Shown here in pieces: positions 48,752 to 56,100 of a stretch of DNA of 64,000 nucleotides (the first letter of the stretch is position 1; each line of letters opens with the position of its first letter). The notes under the pieces were generated by a model. The model worked only from the letters and a program-made list of their open reading frames with translations, did not search any database and was not told where the DNA came from. The position numbers and the translations under genes are program-made. Source of the DNA: Luteibacter yeojuensis (lineage in GTDB: Bacteria; Pseudomonadota; Gammaproteobacteria; Xanthomonadales; Rhodanobacteraceae); NCBI RefSeq assembly GCF_000964085.1, contig NZ_JZRB01000058.1:1-64000 (forward strand), in the 5' to 3' direction.

Positions 48752-49420
48752 TCACGCTCTTGGCTTTCGCTGGGCCAGCCAGCCCAGCCCGACCACACCG
48801 GCCACCAGCACCCCGTCGAGCAACCACGGCGCCCAGGGGCGAGCCTCGAACCACGAGGCCACCAGGTGGTCGTGGGCGATCATGCGGGCCGCCGTCCAGG
48901 CGATGGCCGCGGCGCCGATGTAGATGACGATGGGGAAGCGCTCGATGAGGCGCAGGATGAGCGTGGAGCCCCACACCACCAGCGGCACGCTGATGGCCAG
49001 GCCGAGCACCACCAGCCCCATGTGGCCCTTGGCGGCCCCGGCGATCGCCAGGACGTTGTCCAGGCCCATCAGGGCGTCGGCCACCACGATGGTGCGGATG
49101 GCTGCCCAGAAGCCCTGGGCGGGCGTGATGGCCGGGTCGTGGTCCTCGTGCTTGAGCAGTTTCCAGGCGATGGGCACCAGGAGCAGGCCGCCCACCAGCA
49201 TCAGGCCCGGCAGCTTCAGCAGCCAGATGACCGCGAAGGTGAGCAGGATGCGCAGGGCCACCGCGCCGAACGTGCCCCAGAACACGGCCTTCTTCTGCAG
49301 CTCGCGGGGCAGGTTGCGGGCGGCCAGGGCGATGACGATGGCGTTGTCGCCGGCCAGCACCAGGTCGAGCAGGATGATGGCGGCGAGGCCGGAGAGAAAT
49401 TCGGTGGTGAGGAAATCCAT
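48752..49420 (-). CDS. TerC family integral membrane protein
   Basis: 222 residues from the ATG at 49420; a longer frame starting at 49564 lies in the riboswitch. Seven or so membrane helices carry two similar acidic motifs, DLVLAGDNAIVIALA (about residue 17) and DALMGLDNVLAIAG (about residue 115), as in TerC/Alx-type proteins. Members next to a yybP-ykoY riboswitch are thought to move manganese or to supply it to exported proteins. The riboswitch at 49478-49600 therefore predicts induction by Mn2+. Confidence 0.88.
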   Translation of the reverse strand: MDFLTTEFLSGLAAIILLDLVLAGDNAIVIALAARNLPRELQKKAVFWGTFGAVALRILLTFAVIWLLKLPGLMLVGGLLLVPIAWKLLKHEDHDPAITPAQGFWAAIRTIVVADALMGLDNVLAIAGAAKGHMGLVVLGLAISVPLVVWGSTLILRLIERFPIVIYIGAAAIAWTAARMIAHDHLVASWFEARPWAPWLLDGVLVAGVVGLGWLAQRKPRA

Positions 49421-49477
49421 GGGGCTGCCCTCGCGCGCTGCGGTGGACCAATGCGGCGGCGACGGGTACGCGCGCCC

Positions 49478-49600
49478 GTCTCCACCGCAAAAGTCTCGTT
49501 CCCGGCGCGATGCCGCCGCGACGCCCGGGGTGCTGTGGCACCCGTATTGACGATCGTCGCGCACGGGGCAGGGGCCCCGCGGAACTACTCCCCTTTGGGT
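49478..49600 (-). promoter_or_regulatory. yybP-ykoY manganese riboswitch
   Basis: Read on the minus strand, AAAGGGGAGTAG (49596 to 49585) and AACGAGACTTTTGCGGTGGA (49499 to 49480) are the two nearly invariant blocks of this riboswitch class, separated by GC-rich sequence able to form stems. It lies directly before the TerC-family gene, the classic target. The exact ends and the expression platform were not resolved; the stretch 49421-49477 is the spacer to the start codon. Confidence 0.85.
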
Positions 49601-49665
49601 TGTAGTGGGGAGGATTCTGAGGCTTCAGCTGCGGCGCGGCAAGACACCCATGGGGGGTGAGCGGT

Positions 49666-49671
49666 TAAAAT
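49666..49671 (+). promoter_or_regulatory. Candidate -10 box for prpD
   Basis: TAAAAT at 49666-49671, in a context (GGTTAAAATCCCGG) similar to the one before prpB (GCGCTAAAATGCCGG). No clear -35 box. Distance to the prpD ATG is 37 bases. Confidence 0.35.
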
Positions 49672-49708
49672 CCCGGGTTTCCCAACCACCCCCTCGCGAG
49701 TGAAGCCC

Positions 49709-51160
49709 ATGAGCGCACACGACATCCGTTCCGCCACGCGTCCCGACCCGGACCAGCCGATGGTGGACATCGCCAACTACGTGGCCGATTACCAGATCGA
49801 CTCGCAGGAGGCCTACGACACCGCGCGCTACATGCTGCTCGATTCGCTGGCCTGCTCGGCGCTGGCCATGAAGTTCCCCGACTGCGTCAAGCACCTCGGC
49901 CCCATCGTCCCGGGCGCCTCCATGCAGGGCGGCGTGCGCGTGCCGTTCACCTCGCACGAGCTCGACCCGGTGCAGGCGGCGTTCGCCATCGGCACCCAGG
50001 TGCGCTACCTCGATTTCAACGACACCTGGCTGGCCGCCGAGTGGGGCCACCCCTCCGATAACCTCGGCGCCATCCTGTCGGTGGCCGACTACCTCTCGCG
50101 CAAGGCCGTCGCCGAAGGCGGCAAGGCGCTCACCGTGCGCGACGTGCTCGGCTACGCCATCAAGGCCCACGAGATCCAGGGCTGCTACGCCCTCAAGAAC
50201 AGCTACAACCGCGTCGGCCAGGACCACGTCATCCTGGTGCGCCTCGCTTCCACGGCCGTCACCACGGCCATGCTGGGCGGCGACAAGGAACAGATCACCA
50301 CGGCTGTCTCGCACAGCTGGATCGACAACGGCGCCCTGCGCACCTACCGCCATGCCCCGAACACCGGCCCGCGCAAGAGCTGGGCCGCGGGTGACGCCTG
50401 CCGCCGCGCCGTCACCCACGCCATCAACGCCGTGTACCGCAACGTGGTCGGCTACCCGTCGGCGCTCTCGGCGAAGACCTGGGGCTATTACGACGTGGCC
50501 TTCAAGGGCAACGCCTTCCAGTTCGAGCGCCCGTTCGGCAGCTACGTCATGGAGAACGTGCTCTTCAAGATCAGCTTCCCGGCCGAGTTCCACGCCCAGA
50601 CGGCCGTGGAGTGCGCCATGCAGCTGCATGCCGAGGTCGGCCACCGCCTCGACGAGGTCGAGCGCGTGGAGATCCAGACCCAGGAGGCCGGTGTCCGCAT
50701 CATCGACAAGACCGGCCCCCTGGCCAACTACGCCGACCGCGACCATTGCATCCAGTACATGACGGCCGTGCCGCTCATCTTCGGCCGCCTCACCGCCGAT
50801 GATTACAACGACAGCGTGGCGGCCGATCCGCGCATCGACGCGCTTCGCGAGAAAATGACGGTGGTCGAGAATCCGCAGTTCACCAAGGATTATTTCGACC
50901 CCGAAAAGCGTTATATCGGTAATTCGGTGCAGGTTTTCTTCAAGGACGGCACAAGCACGCAAAAAATCTCGATCGATTTCCCGATCGGCCACCGTAATCG
51001 CCGGGCCGAAGGTATTCCGGTTCTCCTCAAAAAGTTCGAGGCCGCACTGCGTGCCGAGATGGCTGCCGACCGGGTTGAGAAGGTGCTCAGCATCACCGGG
51101 AGCCCCGAAAAGCTCGACGCGATGCCCGTTCACGAGTTCATGACGCTCTTCACGGCTTGA
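49709..51160 (+). CDS. prpD: 2-methylcitrate dehydratase
   Basis: 483 residues from the ATG at 49709, the length of E. coli PrpD; a GTG at 49700 is in frame. MmgE/PrpD family signatures: RYLDFNDTWLAAEWGHPSDN near residue 90, GLMEIQGC-type KAHEIQGCYALKNSYNR near 150 and the catalytic SLTAKTWGYYDVAF-like segment SAKTWGYYDVAF near 256. It dehydrates 2-methylcitrate, the step between PrpC and an aconitase. It lies 9.6 kb from prpC, separated by unrelated genes. Confidence 0.95.
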   Translation: MSAHDIRSATRPDPDQPMVDIANYVADYQIDSQEAYDTARYMLLDSLACSALAMKFPDCVKHLGPIVPGASMQGGVRVPFTSHELDPVQAAFAIGTQVRYLDFNDTWLAAEWGHPSDNLGAILSVADYLSRKAVAEGGKALTVRDVLGYAIKAHEIQGCYALKNSYNRVGQDHVILVRLASTAVTTAMLGGDKEQITTAVSHSWIDNGALRTYRHAPNTGPRKSWAAGDACRRAVTHAINAVYRNVVGYPSALSAKTWGYYDVAFKGNAFQFERPFGSYVMENVLFKISFPAEFHAQTAVECAMQLHAEVGHRLDEVERVEIQTQEAGVRIIDKTGPLANYADRDHCIQYMTAVPLIFGRLTADDYNDSVAADPRIDALREKMTVVENPQFTKDYFDPEKRYIGNSVQVFFKDGTSTQKISIDFPIGHRNRRAEGIPVLLKKFEAALRAEMAADRVEKVLSITGSPEKLDAMPVHEFMTLFTA

Positions 51161-51223
51161 TAATGGCCGTGACTCAAGTATGAACGGCTGGCGGCAAGCT
51201 TCGCTCAAATGTTGTTTTTTTGC

Positions 51224-51229
51224 TAAACT
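51224..51229 (+). promoter_or_regulatory. Extended -10 promoter of the OmpA-family gene
   Basis: TGCTAAACT (51221-51229) is an extended -10 element (TGn plus TAAACT). A weak TTCGCT (51200-51205) is 18 bases upstream, next to a T-tract. It implies a leader of about 125 bases before the ATG at 51361. No gene is present in 51161-51360. Confidence 0.5.
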
Positions 51230-51360
51230 GCCGCCGCCCGTTGAAGGGGTAACAAGCGAGGGACAGCCAAGTCCCCGGATGCGACAAAAAATAGTGTTTA
51301 ACGCGCGATTTCCGTTTGGGGTGGAGCGCGGACGCGAATACCAATAACGAGGAGACACCG

Positions 51361-52458
51361 ATGAAACGTAAGGGCTTGTTTTTGCTGATCGGCTTGGCCC
51401 TGGGCGGCGTGGGTGCCGTTCACGCGCAGGAATCCGCCGAAAGCGCGGGTAACGGCTACGACGGCCGCTGGTACATCGCCCCGACGGTTGGCGGTTACTA
51501 CAACGACACCGACCGCAACACCAACAGCCGCCAGGTGTACTACGGCCTGGGCTTCGGCAAGTTCATTTCGAACAACGCCTCGATCGACATCTTCGCCGAT
51601 CGCACCAAGCGCGATAACGACGGCACCGGCCACTGGTCGAACAACAGCTACGGCGTCGCCGCTCGCTTCTACGCTGGTGCGTGGGATAGCTGGCGTCCGT
51701 ACCTGCTGGCGGGCGTGATGGGCTCGTACCACCACAACCCGGCCGACAATGGCTGGTCCCCGGCCGCCGAGCTCGGCGTCGGTGTCTCGAAGACCATCAC
51801 CGATAGCTCCGATTTCCGCGTGGAAGCCGGCTACCGCTACGATTGGGACGACAAGACCAACGACGGCGAGAACGGCTACGGCGACTGGTTCCTCGGCTTC
51901 TCGATCGTTTCGCGCTTCGGCGAGCCGCCGGCGGCCCCGGCCCCGGCCGCTGCTCCGCCCCCGGCTGCCCCGGATTGCTCCACCCTCGACAGCGATGGCG
52001 ACGGCGTGAACGATTGCGACGACAAGTGCCCGGCCACCCCGGCTGGCACCATCGTCGGCCCGGATGGTTGCCCGCAGAAGGTCGTCATCGACCTGCGCGG
52101 CGTCAACTTCAAGTTCGACCGTCCGAAGAAGGGCGAGACGAACATCGGCCCGACCCTGCAGGAGCCGACCAGCGAGTCGCTGGGCGTCCTCGACCAGGCC
52201 GTTGACACCCTGCAGCGTTACCCGCAGGTCAAGGTCACGGTGGCCGGCTACACCGATAGCGTGGGTAAGGACGCGTACAACCAGTCCCTGTCCGAGCGTC
52301 GCGCCAAGATCGTGTTCGATTACCTGACCTCGCACGGCATCACTGCCGATCGCCTGGAAGGCCCGATCGGCCACGGCGAAGGCAACCCGATCGACACGAA
52401 CGACACGGCCGAAGGCCGCGCTCGCAACCGTCGCACGGAACTGCAGGTCCAGCAGTAA
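51361..52458 (+). CDS. OmpA family outer-membrane protein with TSP3 repeat
   Basis: 365 residues from the ATG at 51361, with GAGGAG upstream. Signal peptide (about 1-25), an eight-strand barrel (about 26-190, aromatic and Gly-rich: RWYIAPTVGGYYNDT), a Pro/Ala hinge, one calcium-type TSP3 repeat (DSDGDGVNDCDDKCP, with its cysteine pair), and a C-terminal OmpA domain (about 245-365) with the peptidoglycan-binding TVAGYTDSVG.. and NRRTEL motif. It anchors the outer membrane to the cell wall. A strong terminator follows. Confidence 0.93.
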   Translation: MKRKGLFLLIGLALGGVGAVHAQESAESAGNGYDGRWYIAPTVGGYYNDTDRNTNSRQVYYGLGFGKFISNNASIDIFADRTKRDNDGTGHWSNNSYGVAARFYAGAWDSWRPYLLAGVMGSYHHNPADNGWSPAAELGVGVSKTITDSSDFRVEAGYRYDWDDKTNDGENGYGDWFLGFSIVSRFGEPPAAPAPAAAPPPAAPDCSTLDSDGDGVNDCDDKCPATPAGTIVGPDGCPQKVVIDLRGVNFKFDRPKKGETNIGPTLQEPTSESLGVLDQAVDTLQRYPQVKVTVAGYTDSVGKDAYNQSLSERRAKIVFDYLTSHGITADRLEGPIGHGEGNPIDTNDTAEGRARNRRTELQVQQ

Positions 52459-52485
52459 TCCGCGTCAATCGGTAGCTACGAAAAG

Positions 52486-52514
52486 GAGCCCGGCGCAAGC
52501 CGGGCTCTTTTTTT
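52486..52514 (+). terminator. Intrinsic terminator after the OmpA-family gene
   Basis: GAGCCCGGC (52486-52494) pairs with GCCGGGCTC (52499-52507) around GCAA, followed by seven T (52508-52514). Confidence 0.92.
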
Positions 52515-52532
52515 ATGGGCTCCCCCCCCCAG

Positions 52533-52572
52533 CTGTGGGAGCGCGCTCGCGCGCGATGCCCTTGCACCGGTT
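52533..52572. repeat. Single REP unit, family A, plus a partial GGTTCATTCGC word
   Basis: CTGTGGGAGCGCGCTCGCGC at 52533 is followed by GCGATGCCCTTGCACCGGTT and CATTCGC, the same junction seen at 62236-62281. Only one orientation is present. Nine C occur just before it (52522-52530). Confidence 0.75.
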
Positions 52573-52689
52573 CATTCGCCAGCCTGGTGCCGAAGGCGAC
52601 ATCCACCAACCCGCAGTGTAGGCTGTCCAGGCCGTGCGGGTGTCTGGCCGTATGGACGTCCATAGTTTCGGCCATTCCCGGGGGCCCCC

Positions 52690-53160
52690 ATGAAATCCAC
52701 CGCAAGCCTCGTCCTTGCCACCGCGCTGCTGCTCGCGGGTTGTGCGGCTCCCGCCCCAAGAGTCAGCGCGGCCCAGCCGCAAGGCGCGGCGTCGCCAACG
52801 CTCGCCGGCGACGCCGCCCACCCCGGTGCCACCGCGGGTTGGGTCCGCACCGAGCTGTACTTCGGCCTGGGTGGCGAGGGCACGGCTACCGGCGTGGATG
52901 AAGCCGGCTGGCGCGCGTTCCTCGACCGCGAGGTGACGCCGCGCTTCCCCGATGGCCTGTCCGTCGTCGACGTGTACGGCCAGTGGCAGGGCAGGGGCCA
53001 GCCCCGGCCCGAGCGGCTGCGCTCGAAGATGATCGTGCTGGCCTACCCGGATACCCCGGCGCACCGTGCCGACATCGAGGCCATCCGCGTCGCGTGGAAG
53101 GCCAGGACGGGCGACCAGTCGGTGCTGCGCATCACCCAGCCTGCGGAGGTGTCGTTCTGA
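52690..53160 (+). CDS. DUF3574 family lipoprotein
   Basis: 156 residues with a lipoprotein signal: MKSTASLVLATALLLAGC, lipidated Cys18. The mature part matches DUF3574: WVRTELYFGLG, VDEAGWRAFLDREVTPRFPDG and the GQWQG segment. Family members are small outer-membrane or periplasmic lipoproteins of unknown role. The TGATG overlap with the permease gene suggests co-translation. Confidence 0.8.
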   Translation: MKSTASLVLATALLLAGCAAPAPRVSAAQPQGAASPTLAGDAAHPGATAGWVRTELYFGLGGEGTATGVDEAGWRAFLDREVTPRFPDGLSVVDVYGQWQGRGQPRPERLRSKMIVLAYPDTPAHRADIEAIRVAWKARTGDQSVLRITQPAEVSF

Positions 53161-54761
53161 TGCCCGCGTCCGCTCCTCTCGCGCAGCGCCGCCGGGCGTT
53201 TGGTGGTGGCGACCTCAACGGTGTGCTTGGCCTGGTCGTCGACAACCTGTCGATCCTGGCCTTCCTCGCCACGGCGCTGGTCGGCATCTTCGGCATGCCG
53301 GCCGATATCGTTTTCCGCCGCATGTTCCCCGGCACGGCGCTTGGCGTGCTGCTCGGCAACCTCGCCTACACCTGGATGGCCAGGCGGCTGGCCGCGAAGA
53401 CGGGCAGGGCGGATGTCACCGCCATGCCCCTGGGCCTCGATGCGCCCACCAGCATCGCCATGGCGCTGCTGGTGCTCGGGCCGGCCTTCGCCGGCTACCG
53501 TGCCGCGGGGCTCGACCCGGGCGCCGCTGGCGAGGCTACGTGGCGGCTGGGCATGGCATCGCTGGTGGTCATGGGCGTGCTGAAGTTCGTCCTCTCTTTC
53601 TTCGGCGCCTGGGTGCAGCGCTCGGTGCCGCGTGCGGGTTTGCTGGGCTCCATCGCGGGCATCGCCCTCGTGCTCATGGGCTTCCTCCCCCTCGTGGAGA
53701 TCATGCGGGTGCCGGTGGTGGGCTTCGCGGGCCTTGGCATCATCCTCTACGCGCTGGTGGCGAAGCGGCGGCTGCCGTTCGGCACGCCGGGCGTGCTGGG
53801 TGCGGGTGTCGTCGCGGTGGCGCTCTACTACGTGCTGGGGCCACTGGGCGTGCTGGGCACGGGTTACCACGCGCCCGCCCCGTGGACGTGGCGCCTGGGC
53901 TTTCCGTGGCCCTCGCTGGCCTTCATCGCGGGCTTGCCGGCCACGGTGCCGTACCTGCCGTTGATCCTGCCGTTCGGCCTGCTGATGGTGGTCGGCGGCA
54001 TCAACGTGACCGAAAGCGCCCGCGCCGCGGGCGACGACTACCCCACGCGCGACATCCTGCTGGTCGAGGCCCTGGCCACACTGGTGGCGGGGGTATGCGG
54101 CGGCGTGGCACAGACCACACCCTACATCGGGCAGCCGGCCTACAAGGCCATGGGCGCCCGCACGGGGTATACGCTGGTCACCGGCCTGGTTATCGGCCTG
54201 GGCGGTGTCTTCGGGTATCTGTCGAACCTTGTCGAGCTGCTGCCCGTCGCCGTCCTGGCGCCGATCCTCGTCTTCGTCGCCATCGGCATCACGGTGCAGG
54301 CCTTCGAGGCGGTGCCGCTGCGCTACGCGGCCGCCGTGGTTTTCAGCTTCTTCCCCGCGATCGCGCGCATGCTGGCGATCAAGCTGGGCGACCCGGGCAT
54401 CGTCGACCCGGCACGGTTCGGGTCGCTTTACGCGGATGGTGCGCACGGCGTGTCGGAACTGGCCGTCATCGTCATCCTGGGCAACGGCTTCATCATCACG
54501 TCGATGGTGTGGGCAAGTTTCGTGGTGGCGATGATCGACGGCCACGTGCGCAAGGCGGCGGCCATCGTCGCGCTGGGGGCGGTGCTCACGGCGTTCGGCG
54601 TGATCCATTCGGTGCAGCCGATCGGCGCGGTCTACCTGCCCTGGTTGCTCGACCCGGGCGCGCGTGCGCTGGTTTGGCAGTTCGTCGGCGCGTATGGCGC
54701 GCTGGCGGTGGTGCTGCTGTTGTTGTCCATCCGTGCAGGCGACGCCCGCAACGCCGTGTAG
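53160..54761 (+). CDS. Purine permease-like protein of the AzgA/NCS2 type
   Basis: 533 residues from the ATG at 53160, with 12 or more predicted helices. Segments such as QTTPYIGQPAYKAMGARTGY near residue 315 and AMPLGLDAPTSIAMALLVLG near residue 92 resemble AzgA-type purine transporters. Its substrate is not evident and it is more diverged from AzgA than true orthologues; nucleobase import is the best guess. It is coupled to the DUF3574 lipoprotein gene. Confidence 0.65.
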   Translation: MPASAPLAQRRRAFGGGDLNGVLGLVVDNLSILAFLATALVGIFGMPADIVFRRMFPGTALGVLLGNLAYTWMARRLAAKTGRADVTAMPLGLDAPTSIAMALLVLGPAFAGYRAAGLDPGAAGEATWRLGMASLVVMGVLKFVLSFFGAWVQRSVPRAGLLGSIAGIALVLMGFLPLVEIMRVPVVGFAGLGIILYALVAKRRLPFGTPGVLGAGVVAVALYYVLGPLGVLGTGYHAPAPWTWRLGFPWPSLAFIAGLPATVPYLPLILPFGLLMVVGGINVTESARAAGDDYPTRDILLVEALATLVAGVCGGVAQTTPYIGQPAYKAMGARTGYTLVTGLVIGLGGVFGYLSNLVELLPVAVLAPILVFVAIGITVQAFEAVPLRYAAAVVFSFFPAIARMLAIKLGDPGIVDPARFGSLYADGAHGVSELAVIVILGNGFIITSMVWASFVVAMIDGHVRKAAAIVALGAVLTAFGVIHSVQPIGAVYLPWLLDPGARALVWQFVGAYGALAVVLLLLSIRAGDARNAV

Positions 54762-54858
54762 GCGCATTCTGGACTTGTGTAGGTGCGACCTTGCAGCGCT
54801 TGAATTGGCGCTGCGCCGCGGCCAACCTTGGGGTTTGCCACCCACCGAGCCCCTCCCC

Positions 54859-55440
54859 ATGCCCCTTTCCGATGTGACTTCGCTCCCCGGCGTCACCGTG
54901 TCGCCGGATATCGCCACCCGGCGCTATGTCTTCAACCACACCATGATCCGCGTGCGCGACCTGGCCGTGTCGCTCGATTTCTACACCCGCGTGCTGGGCT
55001 TCACCCCGGTCTACAAACAGGATTTCCCGGCCGCCGCGTTCACCATCGTCTACCTGGTGCTGGTGGGCGATCGCTCCGTCATCCCCGACGACGACGCCGA
55101 CCGCCTGCGCTGGGTGCTGGCCCAGCCGGGCGTGCTCGAGCTCACCCATAACCACGGCACGGAAACCCTTGAGGCCACGCCCTACCACAACGGCAACAGC
55201 GAGCCGCGCGGCTTTGGGCACCTTTGCGTCAGCGTCCCCGATGTCACGGTGGCCTGCGCCCGGTTCGAGGCGATGGGCGTGCCGTTCCAGAAACGCCTCA
55301 CCGATGGCACCATGAAGCACATCGCGTTCATCCGCGATCCGGATAACTACTGGATCGAACTGCTCCAGCCCACGCCGCTCTACGAGCCTCCCAAGGAGGA
55401 AGCGACGAAGGCCGGGGAGGACACCAAAGAGGCCCCATGA
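54859..55440 (+). CDS. gloA: Lactoylglutathione lyase (glyoxalase I), long form
   Basis: 193 residues from the ATG at 54859; the long in-frame extension to 54664 lies inside the permease gene. Metal ligands are His27 (FNHTMIRV), Glu94 (VLELTHN), His121 (GHLCVSV) and Glu167 (YWIELLQP). The insert of about 30 residues around the middle and the length match the eukaryote-like form found in Xanthomonadales and pseudomonads. It turns methylglyoxal-glutathione adduct into S-lactoylglutathione. It overlaps the rhomboid gene by four bases (ATGA). Confidence 0.93.
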   Translation: MPLSDVTSLPGVTVSPDIATRRYVFNHTMIRVRDLAVSLDFYTRVLGFTPVYKQDFPAAAFTIVYLVLVGDRSVIPDDDADRLRWVLAQPGVLELTHNHGTETLEATPYHNGNSEPRGFGHLCVSVPDVTVACARFEAMGVPFQKRLTDGTMKHIAFIRDPDNYWIELLQPTPLYEPPKEEATKAGEDTKEAP

Positions 55441-56090
55441 CGCCACGCCTGCCGCCGGTCACGCGCAACCTGCTCATCGCCAACGTGGTGCTGTTCGCGT
55501 TGCAGATGCTCCTCAACGATGAGAACACGCTGGCGGTCACGCGCTGGCTGGGGCTGTGGCCCTTCGGCCATGACATCGCCGTCGACCTGGGTGGCGGCGA
55601 TGTCGCGGGGCTGGGGTTTCGTCCGTGGCAGGTGGTCACCTATGCGTTCCTGCATGGCAGCGTCATGCATATCGTGCTGAACATGTACGCGCTCTACATG
55701 TTCGGCGGCCTGCTCGAGCGGGTGATGGGGGCGCGTCGCTTCACCATCTACTACTTCACCTGCCTGGTGGCGGCCGCGGTGGCCCAGCTGGCGGTGCTTT
55801 ACTTCTTCGACCCGGAGAAGATGTACCCCACCGTGGGCGCATCGGGCGCCATCTTCGGCTTGCTGGTGGCCTTCGCCATGCTGTTCCCGCGCGAGAAGCT
55901 CATGCTCATCCCCATCCCCGTGGGTATACCGGCATGGCTGTTCGTCATCCTCTACGGCACGGCGGAACTCGTGTTCGGCGTCACGGGCACGCTATCGGGC
56001 ATCGCGCATTTCGCGCACCTGGGCGGCCTCGTGGCCGGCGTCGCATTGCTCCTGGCGTGGGGCGTGCGGCCGCCACGCCAGGGCACCTAG
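55437..56090 (+). CDS. Rhomboid family intramembrane serine protease
   Basis: 217 residues, six membrane helices. The catalytic dyad is Ser136 in GASGAIFG and His194 in HLGGLVAG, with the rhomboid HxxxN-type HIVLNMYALYMFGGLLE segment near residue 78. It would cleave transmembrane substrates in the inner membrane; its target is unknown. Coupled to gloA by a 4-base overlap, which does not obviously explain its role. Confidence 0.88.
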   Translation: MTPRLPPVTRNLLIANVVLFALQMLLNDENTLAVTRWLGLWPFGHDIAVDLGGGDVAGLGFRPWQVVTYAFLHGSVMHIVLNMYALYMFGGLLERVMGARRFTIYYFTCLVAAAVAQLAVLYFFDPEKMYPTVGASGAIFGLLVAFAMLFPREKLMLIPIPVGIPAWLFVILYGTAELVFGVTGTLSGIAHFAHLGGLVAGVALLLAWGVRPPRQGT

Positions 56091-56100
56091 CGCCTGCCGC

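Noticed and set aside
53043-54917. A 624-codon minus-strand frame opposite the permease gene
   Set aside because: Its product is an Arg/His/Gln-rich antisense shadow; the + strand protein has clear membrane helices.
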